In this document: positions 1 through 7,287 of the stretch, one piece after another
Layout: each line of letters opens with the position of its first letter
How positions within the stretch are numbered: position 1 is the stretch's first letter
Assembly: GCA_002495885.1 (NCBI GenBank)
Contig: DAHG01000004.1
Location: 1-42,112, forward strand
Direction of reading: 5' to 3'
Source of the DNA: Methanocellaceae archaeon UBA148
Lineage (GTDB): Archaea; Halobacteriota; UBA148
Length of the DNA: 42,112 bases
Position numbers and translations under genes: made by a program
Notes under the pieces: model-generated
Told to the model about the DNA's origin: nothing
What the model saw: only the letters and a program-made list of their open reading frames with translations
Database searches by the model: none

Positions 1-292
1 TATCGATATGTGGAATGCCGCCAAACCGCTTCGCTTCGACAAAAACCACTGGTGAGCCGTCAAGCTTTAATGCAACATCAGCAAATCCGACCTTTCGCAC
101 ATAATTTTCTCTGTCATATTCGTCTGGGTCTTTTATGTTCCAACCCAATATATCGAACAAAGGATCGACAAAATCAGCCCTTACATTTGCCTCGCTAAGA
201 GATTCTAACTCCTTTGGACTTTTAGACCTCTTAAGAGAATTATATCTGCCAACTAGCTCTTCAATTCTCTGCTTTATTATTTTGTCATCCAA
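1..292 (-). CDS. Restriction endonuclease / RM enzyme, N-terminal part (runs off the window)
   Basis: The minus-strand frame is open to the left edge, so only about 97 N-terminal residues are visible. The translation carries RADFVDPLFDILGW followed by VGFADVALKLDGSPVVFVEAKR. This is the layout of the N-terminal nuclease domain of type I HsdR and type IIG (Eco57I-like) enzymes, where the D...ExK residues cut DNA. The likely start is TTG at 292, because GAGGAG lies about ten bases upstream and no ATG occurs in frame. It is transcribed away from the broken gene at 296. It lies on the element side of the tRNA-Leu integrase, so it is probably mobile cargo. The type (IIG against a lone HsdR-like nuclease) cannot be decided without the rest. 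Confidence 0.72.
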   Translation of the reverse strand, partial: MDDKIIKQRIEELVGRYNSLKRSKSPKELESLSEANVRADFVDPLFDILGWNIKDPDEYDRENYVRKVGFADVALKLDGSPVVFVEAKRFGGIPHID

Positions 293-295
293 TTT

Positions 296-845
296 TTGAA
301 CACTCCTCTACTCGATTATTGTTTCACTTTAACTTACTCTCAACCCCTTAAATATGCATTGCCAAAATGTTGTTTCCGGTTAAACCAAGATAATTCCTAC
401 ACAATTAGAGTGACTGGTAGCACCGTGATCTATGACCAAAAAGAGCATGACCGCAGAAGTGAAGGGAGAGAAGAGGAATACAGCCGTCTTTTAAAACAGG
501 TTTTAGCCATGAGCAAAGCCGAATATGACCAATATAACACTCCGGACGGGCGGGCTAAATATTGGGAGGAGTACGACAAGAAATACCCAGCTTATTGGGA
601 CGATCTCTTTGGAAAGAGTCCCATCATCAAGTTTTCTGGAAGCTATATGGTGATTACATCGAGTGGAGCATCCTCTTCACGCAGTGTGGACGGCACCACT
701 CCGGCAGAATATTACATAGGGAGCGCCTATATTGTATCTTCCAAAAAAGCGATAAGGATGGTACCCTTACAGTGGAACTACTCAAAGGTGGTAAAGTGGT
801 GAGTACACTACCGCAGATTACGGTGTCGTTTCCGTAGCCAACTAG
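296..845 (+). pseudogene. Frameshifted hypothetical protein (broken)
   Basis: One protein is spread over three frames. Frame one (from 296) gives SYTIRVTGS, a charged insert, then FSGSYMVITSSG and SVDGTTPAEYYIGSAYIVS. From about 745 the next frame gives QKSDKDGTLTVELLKGGKVV. The end, TTADYGVVSVAN and a TAG at 843-845, is in the third frame. The beta-rich pattern (ligand-like SYMV..., GTLTVE..., TTADYGVVSV) looks like the C-terminal domain of an uncharacterised protein family that I recognise only by pattern, not by name. At least two indels make this inactive unless they are sequencing errors. The true 5' end is uncertain; ATG 296 sits only four bases from the divergent TTG start at 292. Confidence 0.55.
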
Positions 846-881
846 AATGGTTACGGGGCGCATCTTTAAGTGAATAGGTGA

Positions 882-1079
882 AACATATACCATCCTACAC
901 ATGGAATAAATGGAGTTTCTTTATACCGTAAAAAAGAAGGATTCTGCCGTCAATATTCGGACAAGGAGAAATTGGGGGTTAGACTCATGAAATTACATAC
1001 CGAATTTGTCAAAAGTTTATATGAATTTGTCAAAAGTTTATATGTTTTTGCTAGAGGTTTCGGAGGGGTGGTAGTATAG
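882..1079 (+). pseudogene. Remnant reading frame with conserved box and two 21-bp tandem repeats
   Basis: An open frame without a usable start begins after TGA 879-881 and ends at TAG 1077-1079. Its middle encodes QYSDKEKLGVRLMK. The same box is encoded in inverted orientation at about 2460-2503, with near-identical DNA over about 44 bp. Directly after the box there is an exact 21-bp tandem duplication (1002-1022, 1023-1043) encoding EFVKSLY twice. The inverted copy also has two 21-bp repeats at the same place, but of a different sequence. It is probably a decayed paralogue of the 2170-2523 gene. Function unknown. Confidence 0.4.
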
Positions 1080-1108
1080 TATGTCTATGTCGAAAAACGG
1101 GTATTTTT
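1072..1108 (+). repeat. Direct repeat, copy 1 (pair at 1523-1559)
   Basis: About 37 bp, with core TATGTCGAAAAACGGGT, recurs at 1523-1559 with two mismatches. Weaker similarity continues about 40 bp further in both copies (a GAAGGA(C/T)(A/G)TC(C/T)C stretch). The two copies bracket the small wHTH gene at 1230-1442, which suggests either regulator binding sites or ends of a duplicated unit. Confidence 0.7.
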
Positions 1109-1229
1109 GATGAAACTTCGATGATTTTGAAGGACATCCCAAATATGAGGAATTTGGGGAGATTAATCGAATGTTAAAGACCTTAAAAGACATCTATGGT
1201 GTGTGGAAGAAACAATAGGAGGGTGAAGG

Positions 1230-1442
1230 ATGAAACAGAAAACGGAAATATTGAACTCGATTTTACCGCATCAGGGATATATCAATGTTGAGAGGTTAGC
1301 GGAATATCTTGAAATTTCGGTGAGTTCTTTAAAGGCGAATCTGAATGGAAAAGAAATACCGATTTTGAAATTGGGATATGCTTGGATTATAAATCTTGAA
1401 GACCTGAAAACTAAAATGAAAATATATGGTCAAGACCTCTAA
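1230..1442 (+). CDS. Small winged-helix DNA-binding protein, excisionase-like
   Basis: A 70-residue protein with a strong ribosome binding site (GGAGGGTGA) five bases before ATG. Residues about 20-37 (NVERLAEYLEISVSSLKA) fit the two helices of a helix-turn-helix. ILKLGYAWIINLEDLKTKM fits the wing and following helix of excisionase / HTH_17 proteins. Such proteins steer integrase-driven excision or regulate element genes. It lies between two copies of a 37-bp direct repeat and about 1 kb from the integrase, which supports a role in the element. It could also be a simple repressor. Direct evidence is only the sequence pattern. Confidence 0.55.
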   Translation: MKQKTEILNSILPHQGYINVERLAEYLEISVSSLKANLNGKEIPILKLGYAWIINLEDLKTKMKIYGQDL

Positions 1443-1522
1443 AATACATATCAAAGAATGCAAAAAGAAGGGCAAATAAAGCAAAATAAAGGGCAAAGTT
1501 GATAGAGTTATTGATAGAGACA

Positions 1523-1559
1523 TAGTATAGTACGTCTATGTCGAAAAACGGGTCTTTTT
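1523..1559 (+). repeat. Direct repeat, copy 2 (pair at 1072-1108)
   Basis: Second copy of the 37-bp repeat described at 1072-1108. It is in the same orientation, 451 bp away, beyond the wHTH gene. Confidence 0.7.
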
Positions 1560-1934
1560 AGATGGAAATCAACGGATTCCGAAGGATGTCTCATGGCCTG
1601 AATAATCTATTGGAGAGGAAAGAAGGAAAGGGGACTATAGGGGATAGGATGATTGGAGAGGTTAAAGGTTAACCTTAATCTATAACATAAGATAAGAATC
1701 ATGCGAATTAACAGAACTAAGGAATTAGCAGGAATGTTTATAGTATGATTTATTACTTTATATGAAACACTCCTGTAAGTTCAATTAATTTGCTGATTCG
1801 TTAGACTATTAGACTATATATACAGGTTAAAGGTTAATCTTAATCTATAAAGTTATAATATGATTAATGCTAATTAACATATCTAGAGGGAGTGATTGTA
1901 TGTTAGATTATATTATAAACACTCCCATTAACTT

Positions 1935-2022
1935 GTTAATCTGTTAATCTGTTAATCTGTTAATCTGTTAATCTGTTAATCTGTTAATCTGTTAATCTGT
2001 TAATCTGTTAATCTGTTAATCT
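1935..2022 (+). repeat. Tandem array of 11 perfect 8-bp units (GTTAATCT)
   Basis: Eighty-eight bases consist of eleven uninterrupted identical copies of GTTAATCT. The unit grows out of the end of the second 165-bp repeat copy, where the first copy has only single related words (GTTAGACT, TTAGACTA). Perfect identity points to recent slippage or active maintenance. There are no spacers, so this is not a CRISPR array. Confidence 0.95.
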
Positions 2023-2123
2023 ATATATTATATATAATGCCTATATTGTATAGGAATGGAATGAGCATAAAGCCATAATAGAGATTATATCCAAGCGACC
2101 ATATCTTCACTTTCTTTAGTCTA

Positions 2124-2155
2124 TAAAAAAAGGAGTCCTTTATATCTGGGACTCC
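2124..2155 (-). terminator. Hairpin plus T-run terminator
   Basis: Read on the minus strand, GGAGTCC (2155-2149) pairs with GGACTCC (2138-2132) around a 10-nt loop and is followed at once by a run of T (A-run 2124-2131 on the plus strand). It lies just after the minus-strand frame that ends at 2170, so it would end that transcript and that of the integrase. Confidence 0.65.
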
Positions 2156-2169
2156 AACCAAATCCCAAA

Positions 2170-2523
2170 TTATGTTTGATATGGAGAAGACGGTCGTATA
2201 GCATTGATTAATCTAATTACATTTAATTCTTTTTGATCCTGGTGCGTTTGTGAGCTTCCTCGGGCAAATCCCGAATTCCGGGTCTTCCCCGCATTTCTCA
2301 GTGCTATAGCAAAAAGCAAGAGTATCGGCGCATTCAGAGGCCGTATTCTCATCGTGAAATAAACCATACCTATGATAATATATGTCCCGTTCCATAACCT
2401 TACGAACTTTGCCCTTTCTTTCGAGAACTTTGCCCTTTCTTTTACTAACTTTGATACGGATTTCATGAGTCTGACCCCCAATTTCTCCTTGTCCGAATAT
2501 TGACTTCTTTTTTCAGGACGCAT
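2170..2523 (-). CDS. Small hypothetical protein with QYSDKEKLGVRLMK box and 7-residue repeats
   Basis: ATG at 2523 opens a 117-codon frame, 25 bases after the integrase stop. The N-terminus has the QYSDKEKLGVRLMK box shared with the remnant at 882-1079, then KERAKF(S/V) twice (a 21-bp tandem repeat with small differences). After residue about 42 the frame looks less protein-like. An overlapping frame (2213-2395) reads YHRYGLFHDENTASECADT and CGEDPEFGICPRKL, with spaced cysteines, and looks more natural. A frameshift joining the two is possible. I do not recognise a family. It sits between the integrase and the terminator at 2124-2155. Confidence 0.4.
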   Translation of the reverse strand: MRPEKRSQYSDKEKLGVRLMKSVSKLVKERAKFSKERAKFVRLWNGTYIIIGMVYFTMRIRPLNAPILLLFAIALRNAGKTRNSGFARGSSQTHQDQKELNVIRLINAIRPSSPYQT

Positions 2524-2548
2524 ATATCAATTATTCAATAATTAACGT

Positions 2549-3475
2549 TTATAGCACACGCAGTTCGGCTTTATCGTAGATTTTCTTTAGCGCTTCCGGA
2601 GAGTAATCGGTGTAATGCTTACCTAGAACGCTGTTTGGAATTCTACCGCAGAAGGCATCCACATAACGATCAGGCACTCCCAATCTGCCCAGCTCACTGC
2701 AAAACCATTCCCTTAAAGTTTGAGGAGTGATGCGTATTCCAGTGCATTCACTCGTATTTCCGAAGATCGTTTCAATTCTCCTTCTGGATACTTGGAAAAT
2801 CATTCCGTCTCTTCTAGAATCCAGATATTCATCTAAGACTTTAGCGCATTCATCGTTATAGAAAGATATGTAGGAATGCTTGGTTGATCCGGTATGTCCG
2901 TTTGGTATTATCCTTCGCTTTGAAAAGTCGACATCGTTGAAATCAAGTCCCAAGACTTCACTACATCTTAAGCCACTTGAAGCATACATCAGGAAGATTG
3001 TTTTATCCCTCAGTTCAGGAAGCGCATCGTAGAATTGATTAAGTGCGCTTTTGCTCGGTAAATCTCTTCTCAACTTTATCGGAATCTTTGGAAACTTGAA
3101 GTCAGCGATAACGTCAGGTCTCTTGAGGAAGTCCCTAAAGAATACTTTTAGAGTGCACAGCATTTTTCTATAAGTGTTTGCAGATTTCAACTCAAGATAT
3201 TCGTGCATGAAGTCTTCTACATCTTGAATGGTGATCGTCTCGACTGATTCATTGTTTGTAGATTGCAGAAAGAGTCTAATGTGCTGGATGTGTCCTATAA
3301 CCGTAAGATCAGATAGTTGGAGTCTTATCTTGCAGAATCTCTCAAAAGAATCGATTAGTCCCTTAGTATTAATACCCGTATTAATACCAAAATCTTCTTC
3401 TCTTAGACTAAACCCATGCGGGGGAGGGGATTCGAACCCCCGAACTCCTACGAGACAGGACCCTGAATCCTGCGC
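2549..3475 (-). CDS. SSV-type tyrosine integrase, C-terminal part (int(C)) fused in frame to tRNA-Leu
   Basis: The frame is open for 308 codons from 3475, inside the 3' half of tRNA-Leu, to the stop at 2549. There is no in-frame ATG before 3208. The tRNA 3' end is read as GVRGFESPPPHGFSLREED. Catalytic features of a tyrosine recombinase are visible: SSGLRCSEVLGL (first Arg), TPQTLREWF (second Arg box) and a Tyr in LGKHYTDYS near the C-terminus. The N-terminal SAM-like domain is in GLIDSFERFCKIRLQLSDL. An integrase frame that runs into a tRNA is the hallmark of SSV-type integration, where attP lies inside int and insertion splits the gene. The missing int(N) and second att copy should lie to the left of the window. 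Annotators starting at 3208 would get a 219-residue truncated product. Confidence 0.82.
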   Translation of the reverse strand, partial: AQDSGSCLVGVRGFESPPPHGFSLREEDFGINTGINTKGLIDSFERFCKIRLQLSDLTVIGHIQHIRLFLQSTNNESVETITIQDVEDFMHEYLELKSANTYRKMLCTLKVFFRDFLKRPDVIADFKFPKIPIKLRRDLPSKSALNQFYDALPELRDKTIFLMYASSGLRCSEVLGLDFNDVDFSKRRIIPNGHTGSTKHSYISFYNDECAKVLDEYLDSRRDGMIFQVSRRRIETIFGNTSECTGIRITPQTLREWFCSELGRLGVPDRYVDAFCGRIPNSVLGKHYTDYSPEALKKIYDKAELRVL

Positions 3476-3553
3476 CTACAATCCTCCTTTTTGGTCGGGC
3501 TTTTTCCAGCCGTCAGCCAAAAAGGTCGTTTGACCAGACTTGGCAACCCCCGC
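3417..3553 (-). tRNA. tRNA-Leu(CAG) with a 52-nt insert in the D-loop
   Basis: The acceptor arms GCGGGGG (3553-3547) and CCCCCGC plus A73 (3424-3417) pair fully. The anticodon arm is CAGGA-UUCAGGG-UCCUG, so the anticodon is CAG. A short variable arm (CUC-GUAG-GAG) and a T-arm with UUCGAAU follow. The expected D-arm GCC...GGUCAAA|GGC is broken after GGTCAAA by about 52 extra bases. These contain a perfect 9-bp stem (CCTTTTTGG with CCAAAAAGG). Without the insert the tRNA is 85 nt and regular. The insert is best read as a non-canonical archaeal tRNA intron; I could not draw a clean bulge-helix-bulge. The 3' half is also the att core of the integrated element. Confidence 0.85.
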
Positions 3554-3571
3554 TGATTGATCACTATTTAT

Positions 3572-4018
3572 TTATTCACATTCCACTGTGGTCCTATATT
3601 TCGTGAATGCGATCATTGCAAACGTCAGCACAAGTATCAATGCAACTACGGCCATCATCTCCGCAATATTCGATTCCTCCACACCAAATAAGAGCACTTT
3701 TCGCACCATGGCAGTCAGTCCTGCACCCAATAGCAGTCGCATGTCAATCTGCTCTTTTTGTATGAAAACCATGACAGTTAGCAGTAGTTCAACGATGATT
3801 ATGGCTATGAATATGTCCTTGAGTGCCATTATTATAAACAAAATCGGGCTCTCGGCACCAATAGCACCCCATAGAGCACTACCAACAACTACGAAAGATG
3901 CGAAAGCAGTTAAGGTCAAGAACATGGCGATGATCGCATAGAGCATTATATAAATTAGGTCTAGGGCAGTCATCAGCTTTGACCTCCATTCCATAGCCTC
4001 TTCATCTGCTGACACCAT
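3572..4018 (-). CDS. PsiE-like four-helix membrane protein
   Basis: A 148-residue protein. The sequence shows four hydrophobic segments (about residues 21-45, 50-75, 83-103 and 118-140) separated by short charged loops such as QKEQIDMRLLLGAGLTAMVRKVLLFG. That loop pattern and size match the PsiE (phosphate-starvation-inducible E) family, whose function is unknown. GGTAGGAT precedes the ATG. It stands alone between tRNA-Leu and the purF operon. Confidence 0.65.
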   Translation of the reverse strand: MVSADEEAMEWRSKLMTALDLIYIMLYAIIAMFLTLTAFASFVVVGSALWGAIGAESPILFIIMALKDIFIAIIIVELLLTVMVFIQKEQIDMRLLLGAGLTAMVRKVLLFGVEESNIAEMMAVVALILVLTFAMIAFTKYRTTVECE

Positions 4019-4087
4019 GATATCCTACCCTCACTTGCTCGCTCATTCAGTCGTTAGAACTCATTCAGTCATTAGAGCGAATCTTAT

Positions 4088-5500
4088 TTAAAACTGAGCC
4101 AATCTTAATTGCTTTCTTATACATTCCTCACCTGGAATCTCAATAGGATATTTCCCAGTTATACATCCCAAGCAAAGGTTTTCTTTAGGAATTCCGATGG
4201 ATTTCACTAGCCCGTCTATGCTCACATATCCGAGTGAGTCCGCCCCCACCACCAGTGCAATACCCTCCACGCTCTTGTGAGCAGCTATCAATTCCGCCCT
4301 GGTTGCCATATCGATGCCAAAATAGCATGGGGAAATGACTGGTGGACATCCGATCCTCATATGTATTTCTTTTGCCCCTGCACTGCGTACTATATCGACA
4401 ATTCTCTTCGAGGTGGTGCCCCGGACGATGCTATCATCAATCAGCGCCACCCTTTTACCCGCGACATTTGCCCGTATAGCATTTAACTTCAGTCGAACTG
4501 CGATCTCTCTCATTTCCTGAGCAGGCATGATGAAAGTTCTGCCAATATATCTGTTCTTCATCAGTCCCTCAATGTACCTTATGCCTGATCTTATCGAGTA
4601 ACCTATGGCAAATGTGACTCCAGAATCTGGCACAGGACATACTATGTCTGCATTCAAGTCGTGCTCTTCCACCAGTATTTCCCCTATTCGCCGCCTGACA
4701 TCATATACCAGCAGACCGTCTACAATTGAATCTGGCCTAGCAAAATAGGTGAACTCAAAAAAACAATGCGCAGTGTTCTGGGACCGACATATGCGGTGAC
4801 TCTCGATTTGACCGTCCTTTAGGATTACAAGTTCACCTGGACAAACATCTCTGAGCAGGGTGCCACCCACAGTATCTATGGCTGCACTCTCAGATGAGAT
4901 TATATATCCGCCATCCATCTTACCTATGCACAGTGGTTTTATACCCAATGGATCTCGAACAGCTACCACCATGCCATCAAAGAGAAGCGTTAGCGAGTAG
5001 GATCCGATAATGCGTTGCATTAAGCTCCTAATAGCCTCTATAAAGTCAGATACGAGGAGCTCTTTGACTAGTAAATGTGCTATTACCTCTGTATCAGAGT
5101 CCGTTATGAAAATTCGCCCTTCCGCCTCCAACTCAGCCCTCAACTCCCTATAATTGACCAAGTGACCATTATGCGCAATGGCTATGGCTCCATTCTTGTA
5201 ACCGATGAGCAATGGTTGGCTATTTTCAATTTTAGAGGCGCCTTCGGTGGAGTATCTGACATGTCCGATCCCCATACTCCCCTTAAGCTCCTTCAATCGC
5301 ACTTTGTTAAAAACATCTGATACTAAGCCCATTCCCTTGTCTATGTAAATTTTATCATCATAAGTTGCGATACCTGTAGATTCCTGCCCTCTATGTTGAA
5401 GGGCATATAATGCATAATAGGTGATCAACGCCGCTTGGTCAGTCCCTCCGTTCTTGAGTGAGACTCCCACGACGCCGCATTTCTCCTTCAAAAAATTCAC
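4088..5500 (-). CDS. purF: Amidophosphoribosyltransferase
   Basis: This enzyme makes phosphoribosylamine from PRPP and glutamine, the first step of purine synthesis. The protein is 470 residues, normal length. Cys8 (KEKCGVVGV) is the expected glutaminase nucleophile after removal of a short propeptide. GHVRYSTEG and AHNGHLVNY belong to the N-terminal Ntn-hydrolase domain. LIDDSIVRGTTS (about 345-360) is the PRPP loop. Cysteines in CFFEFTYFARPD, CPPVISPCYFG and CLGC indicate the 4Fe-4S form, as in Bacillus. The start is GTG at 5500, which overlaps the stop of rpl37e (GTGA), so translation is coupled. It is the last gene of lsm-rpl37e-purF. Confidence 0.97.
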   Translation of the reverse strand: MNFLKEKCGVVGVSLKNGGTDQAALITYYALYALQHRGQESTGIATYDDKIYIDKGMGLVSDVFNKVRLKELKGSMGIGHVRYSTEGASKIENSQPLLIGYKNGAIAIAHNGHLVNYRELRAELEAEGRIFITDSDTEVIAHLLVKELLVSDFIEAIRSLMQRIIGSYSLTLLFDGMVVAVRDPLGIKPLCIGKMDGGYIISSESAAIDTVGGTLLRDVCPGELVILKDGQIESHRICRSQNTAHCFFEFTYFARPDSIVDGLLVYDVRRRIGEILVEEHDLNADIVCPVPDSGVTFAIGYSIRSGIRYIEGLMKNRYIGRTFIMPAQEMREIAVRLKLNAIRANVAGKRVALIDDSIVRGTTSKRIVDIVRSAGAKEIHMRIGCPPVISPCYFGIDMATRAELIAAHKSVEGIALVVGADSLGYVSIDGLVKSIGIPKENLCLGCITGKYPIEIPGEECIRKQLRLAQF

Positions 5501-5673
5501 CTAGCTTTAACCGATTTTTTCATCCAGCTATAACTCCGCATTCTGCTCGTCCTTCCGAATCCGCATGAAGCACATTCCTTATCATTGAAATGATAAGATA
5601 CACTACCACATCGTCGACACGTGATATGTGTCTTTTTATTTCTTCTACCCATTGATGGAGTTCCCTTTGTCAT
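5497..5673 (-). CDS. rpl37e: Ribosomal protein L37e (eL37)
   Basis: A 58-residue protein too short for many gene finders. It has the typical N-terminus TKGTPSMGRRNKKTH and a zinc ribbon with CRRCG and CASCGFG (C-x2-C ... C-x2-C), then an arginine-rich tail GRTSRMRSYSWMKK. It binds 23S rRNA in the large subunit. It starts 12 bases after the lsm stop and its TGA overlaps the GTG of purF. The lsm-rpl37e pairing is a known archaeal arrangement. Confidence 0.96.
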   Translation of the reverse strand: MTKGTPSMGRRNKKTHITCRRCGSVSYHFNDKECASCGFGRTSRMRSYSWMKKSVKAR

Positions 5674-5685
5674 CTTCGATCCCTC

Positions 5686-5904
5686 TTACGGCGAGATATA
5701 GACGACGTTATCGCCTCTTACTACGATTGTACCCAATTTTCTGGTAACTTCGCCGTCCTTTAATTCCTCTGCCTTCCCCAATACCAAGTTCATATGAACG
5801 TCATAGCCTTGGAGTTCTCCTCTGAACTCCCTTCCACCCCTAAGTCGTATTATAATGGGTGCGTTTAGCGATTTGTTTAGAATATCCAATGGTCTGTCTT
5901 CCAT
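5686..5904 (-). CDS. lsm: Archaeal Sm-like (Lsm) RNA-binding protein
   Basis: A 72-residue protein with the Sm1 motif in GGREFRGELQGYDVHMNLVL and Sm2 in IVVRGDNVVYI. Lsm proteins form rings that bind U-rich RNA. I chose the ATG at 5904 (MEDRPLDILN), because GGAGGAG lies eight bases upstream and homologues start this way. The longer frame from 5937 adds a stretch without family character. It is the first gene of the lsm-rpl37e-purF unit. Confidence 0.95.
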   Translation of the reverse strand: MEDRPLDILNKSLNAPIIIRLRGGREFRGELQGYDVHMNLVLGKAEELKDGEVTRKLGTIVVRGDNVVYISP

Positions 5905-6354
5905 ATAGAAGCTCCTCCAATACGATATAACCAACATTTATTTGAGGTTACGTCCAAAGTCCTACTTAAACACCACTTTATTGTAACCTTTCTATATATA
6001 ATATAGATAGATAGGCATATCGCGCACGTACCCTAATAACATTACATAAAAATAAAGTTACTGATTTACGATAAAAAAAAGTGGGCAAAAGTAGAATATT
6101 ACAAAATTTCTTAGGAGTCTGAAGTCTGACATCTGACAAAATGGTTGAGCAACCGATGAACTGCTCTTTCAAACGTTTAACCCAAACTGATCTCTCATCG
6201 GTCACAAGATAAACGAGGGGATTTTATACCTATATACATATATCCAACTCATTACTTTTCATAACTTTCCATGGCTTTCCACTCGGCCGTATGAAAAACT
6301 TCTGATATAGGATATAAACCAGATATTTAAACGCCTAAGAATCAAATCAATAAG
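5905..6354. other. Intergenic region with the lsm-operon promoter candidate
   Basis: No gene is supported over 450 bases. On the minus strand an A/T box CTATATTATATATAGA (about 5990-6006) could be the TATA box for lsm-rpl37e-purF, with a leader of about 60 bases. An 8-bp inverted repeat ACCGATGA / TCATCGGT (about 6150-6200) could fold in RNA. I saw no clear C/D-box or other named RNA. Confidence 0.35.
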
Positions 6355-7287
6355 TCATACCAACCTGTTTATCGGATGATTCTCACTGGGAATTATCTCG
6401 AAATCTTCAGCTGCTTCAGCAACCATTATATCTGTCATCGCAGCCATCGGGAATGCGTAGGGTGCACTCTCAATGGGCCCGTACAATACAAAATCGCCAG
6501 CAACTATCAACTGCAGTCCTATGGAACCAATGTCACATGCCTTATAGATCATGACATCTTTTTTCTTTTTACCTTTTAGCCAGTCCCAAGCCAGTGGAGC
6601 GTTATGAATTCCTGATCCAACCGGAAGACCCCATTTTGCCTTTGCAACCAAGGTCATCTTAAGTGCGATTCCTGCCCCATTTCCGATGGGTGTAATAGAA
6701 GGATCGATAAGTATTTTTGATATTCCACAATCCGCTGCAGTTTGGAGCAACCCCTTTTCCGCAACGCTTGCACCATTTTCTAGAAGGGCTATTCGACCCT
6801 CCAATGAAGAGTCCATTGCATTAAAGCCCAGGACAATCGACGAATCAACATCTGAATCCTTCAGCATGTTTTTTTCATCATCTGTAATACCCATGTTGAT
6901 GGAATTGTTAATAGCCCGATCGGCAAGACCTATTTCCGTAACATATCGGACAGCTTCCATCCTAACACTCGAATCAATTGAATCGATCAAAAATGGTGCT
7001 TCTGTGATTTCACTGACAAAGTCGATATATTTTTTTACACTAATTTTGCTAGAAGCAAAAACATGAACCATGCATGGATTCCCCGTCTCATCTGCGCTTG
7101 TGGACTGCATATTTATCAGTGACTCGGCCTCCTTCTCATTAAAGGTGCCCTTCTCCTCGTCATCAACGATCTTGTGATTCGGATAGAATATCGTACCAGC
7201 TAGTACGGCTGGAATTTCTCCCGGTTGGCCACCGATTTTTACTCCGGCGATATCAACTATTTTTTGCTCTTGTCGGAACCTGAACAT
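6355..7287 (-). CDS. mtrH: Tetrahydromethanopterin S-methyltransferase subunit H (MtrH / MtxH type)
   Basis: MtrH moves the methyl group between H4MPT and the corrinoid on MtrA. The 310-residue protein begins FRFRQEQKIVDIAGVKIGGQPGE, the family N-terminus. It has the TIM-barrel features SSVRMEAVRYVTEIG, SILIDPSITPIGNGAG-like (KILIDPSITPIGNGAG) and GLPVGSGIHNAP. ATG at 7287 overlaps the end of mtrA by 31 bases, so the two are one unit. No other Mtr subunit gene (E, D, C, B, F, G) is in this window. The pair could be a full-complex subunit encoded apart, or an MtxA/MtxH-type soluble system that links a methyl donor to H4MPT. Confidence 0.93.
   Translation of the reverse strand: MFRFRQEQKIVDIAGVKIGGQPGEIPAVLAGTIFYPNHKIVDDEEKGTFNEKEAESLINMQSTSADETGNPCMVHVFASSKISVKKYIDFVSEITEAPFLIDSIDSSVRMEAVRYVTEIGLADRAINNSINMGITDDEKNMLKDSDVDSSIVLGFNAMDSSLEGRIALLENGASVAEKGLLQTAADCGISKILIDPSITPIGNGAGIALKMTLVAKAKWGLPVGSGIHNAPLAWDWLKGKKKKDVMIYKACDIGSIGLQLIVAGDFVLYGPIESAPYAFPMAAMTDIMVAEAAEDFEIIPSENHPINRLV

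Larger units (their letters stand above)
1443..2123. repeat. Gene-poor repeat field: 165-bp imperfect direct repeat, 8-bp x 11 array, hairpin
   Basis: No convincing gene is present over about 680 bases. A segment starting GTTAAAGGTTAA(C/T)CTTAATC is present at 1661 and again at 1826, with loosely conserved sequence between (AATTAACA, ACACTCC, TTAATCTG-like ends). In the second copy the perfect inverted repeat GGGAGTG (1888-1894) / CACTCCC (1920-1926) could fold with a 25-nt loop. This copy then expands into 11 perfect tandem copies of GTTAATCT (1935-2022). Such AT-rich iterated DNA next to an integrase fits a plasmid or virus origin or partition site, but this is inference. Confidence 0.6.

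Noticed and set aside
562..837. Separate gene in the second frame of the 296-845 region
   Set aside because: Its meaningful part continues the protein of the first frame, so it is a frameshift product and not an independent gene.
1935..2022. Possible CRISPR array
   Set aside because: The 8-bp units are directly joined, with no spacers and no cas genes nearby.
3228..3533. 101-residue plus-strand frame over the tRNA-Leu
   Set aside because: It is the antisense shadow of the tRNA and integrase; the GGGDSNPRTPTRQDPES pattern is the usual false product of tRNA antisense reading.
6120..6200. C/D-box small RNA between lsm and mtrH
   Set aside because: GATGA and CTGA words occur but no proper C box or C'/D' pair in the right spacing; only a weak inverted repeat remains.
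5978..6205. 75-residue minus-strand frame upstream of lsm
   Set aside because: No family character, no ribosome site, and it overlaps the likely lsm promoter.
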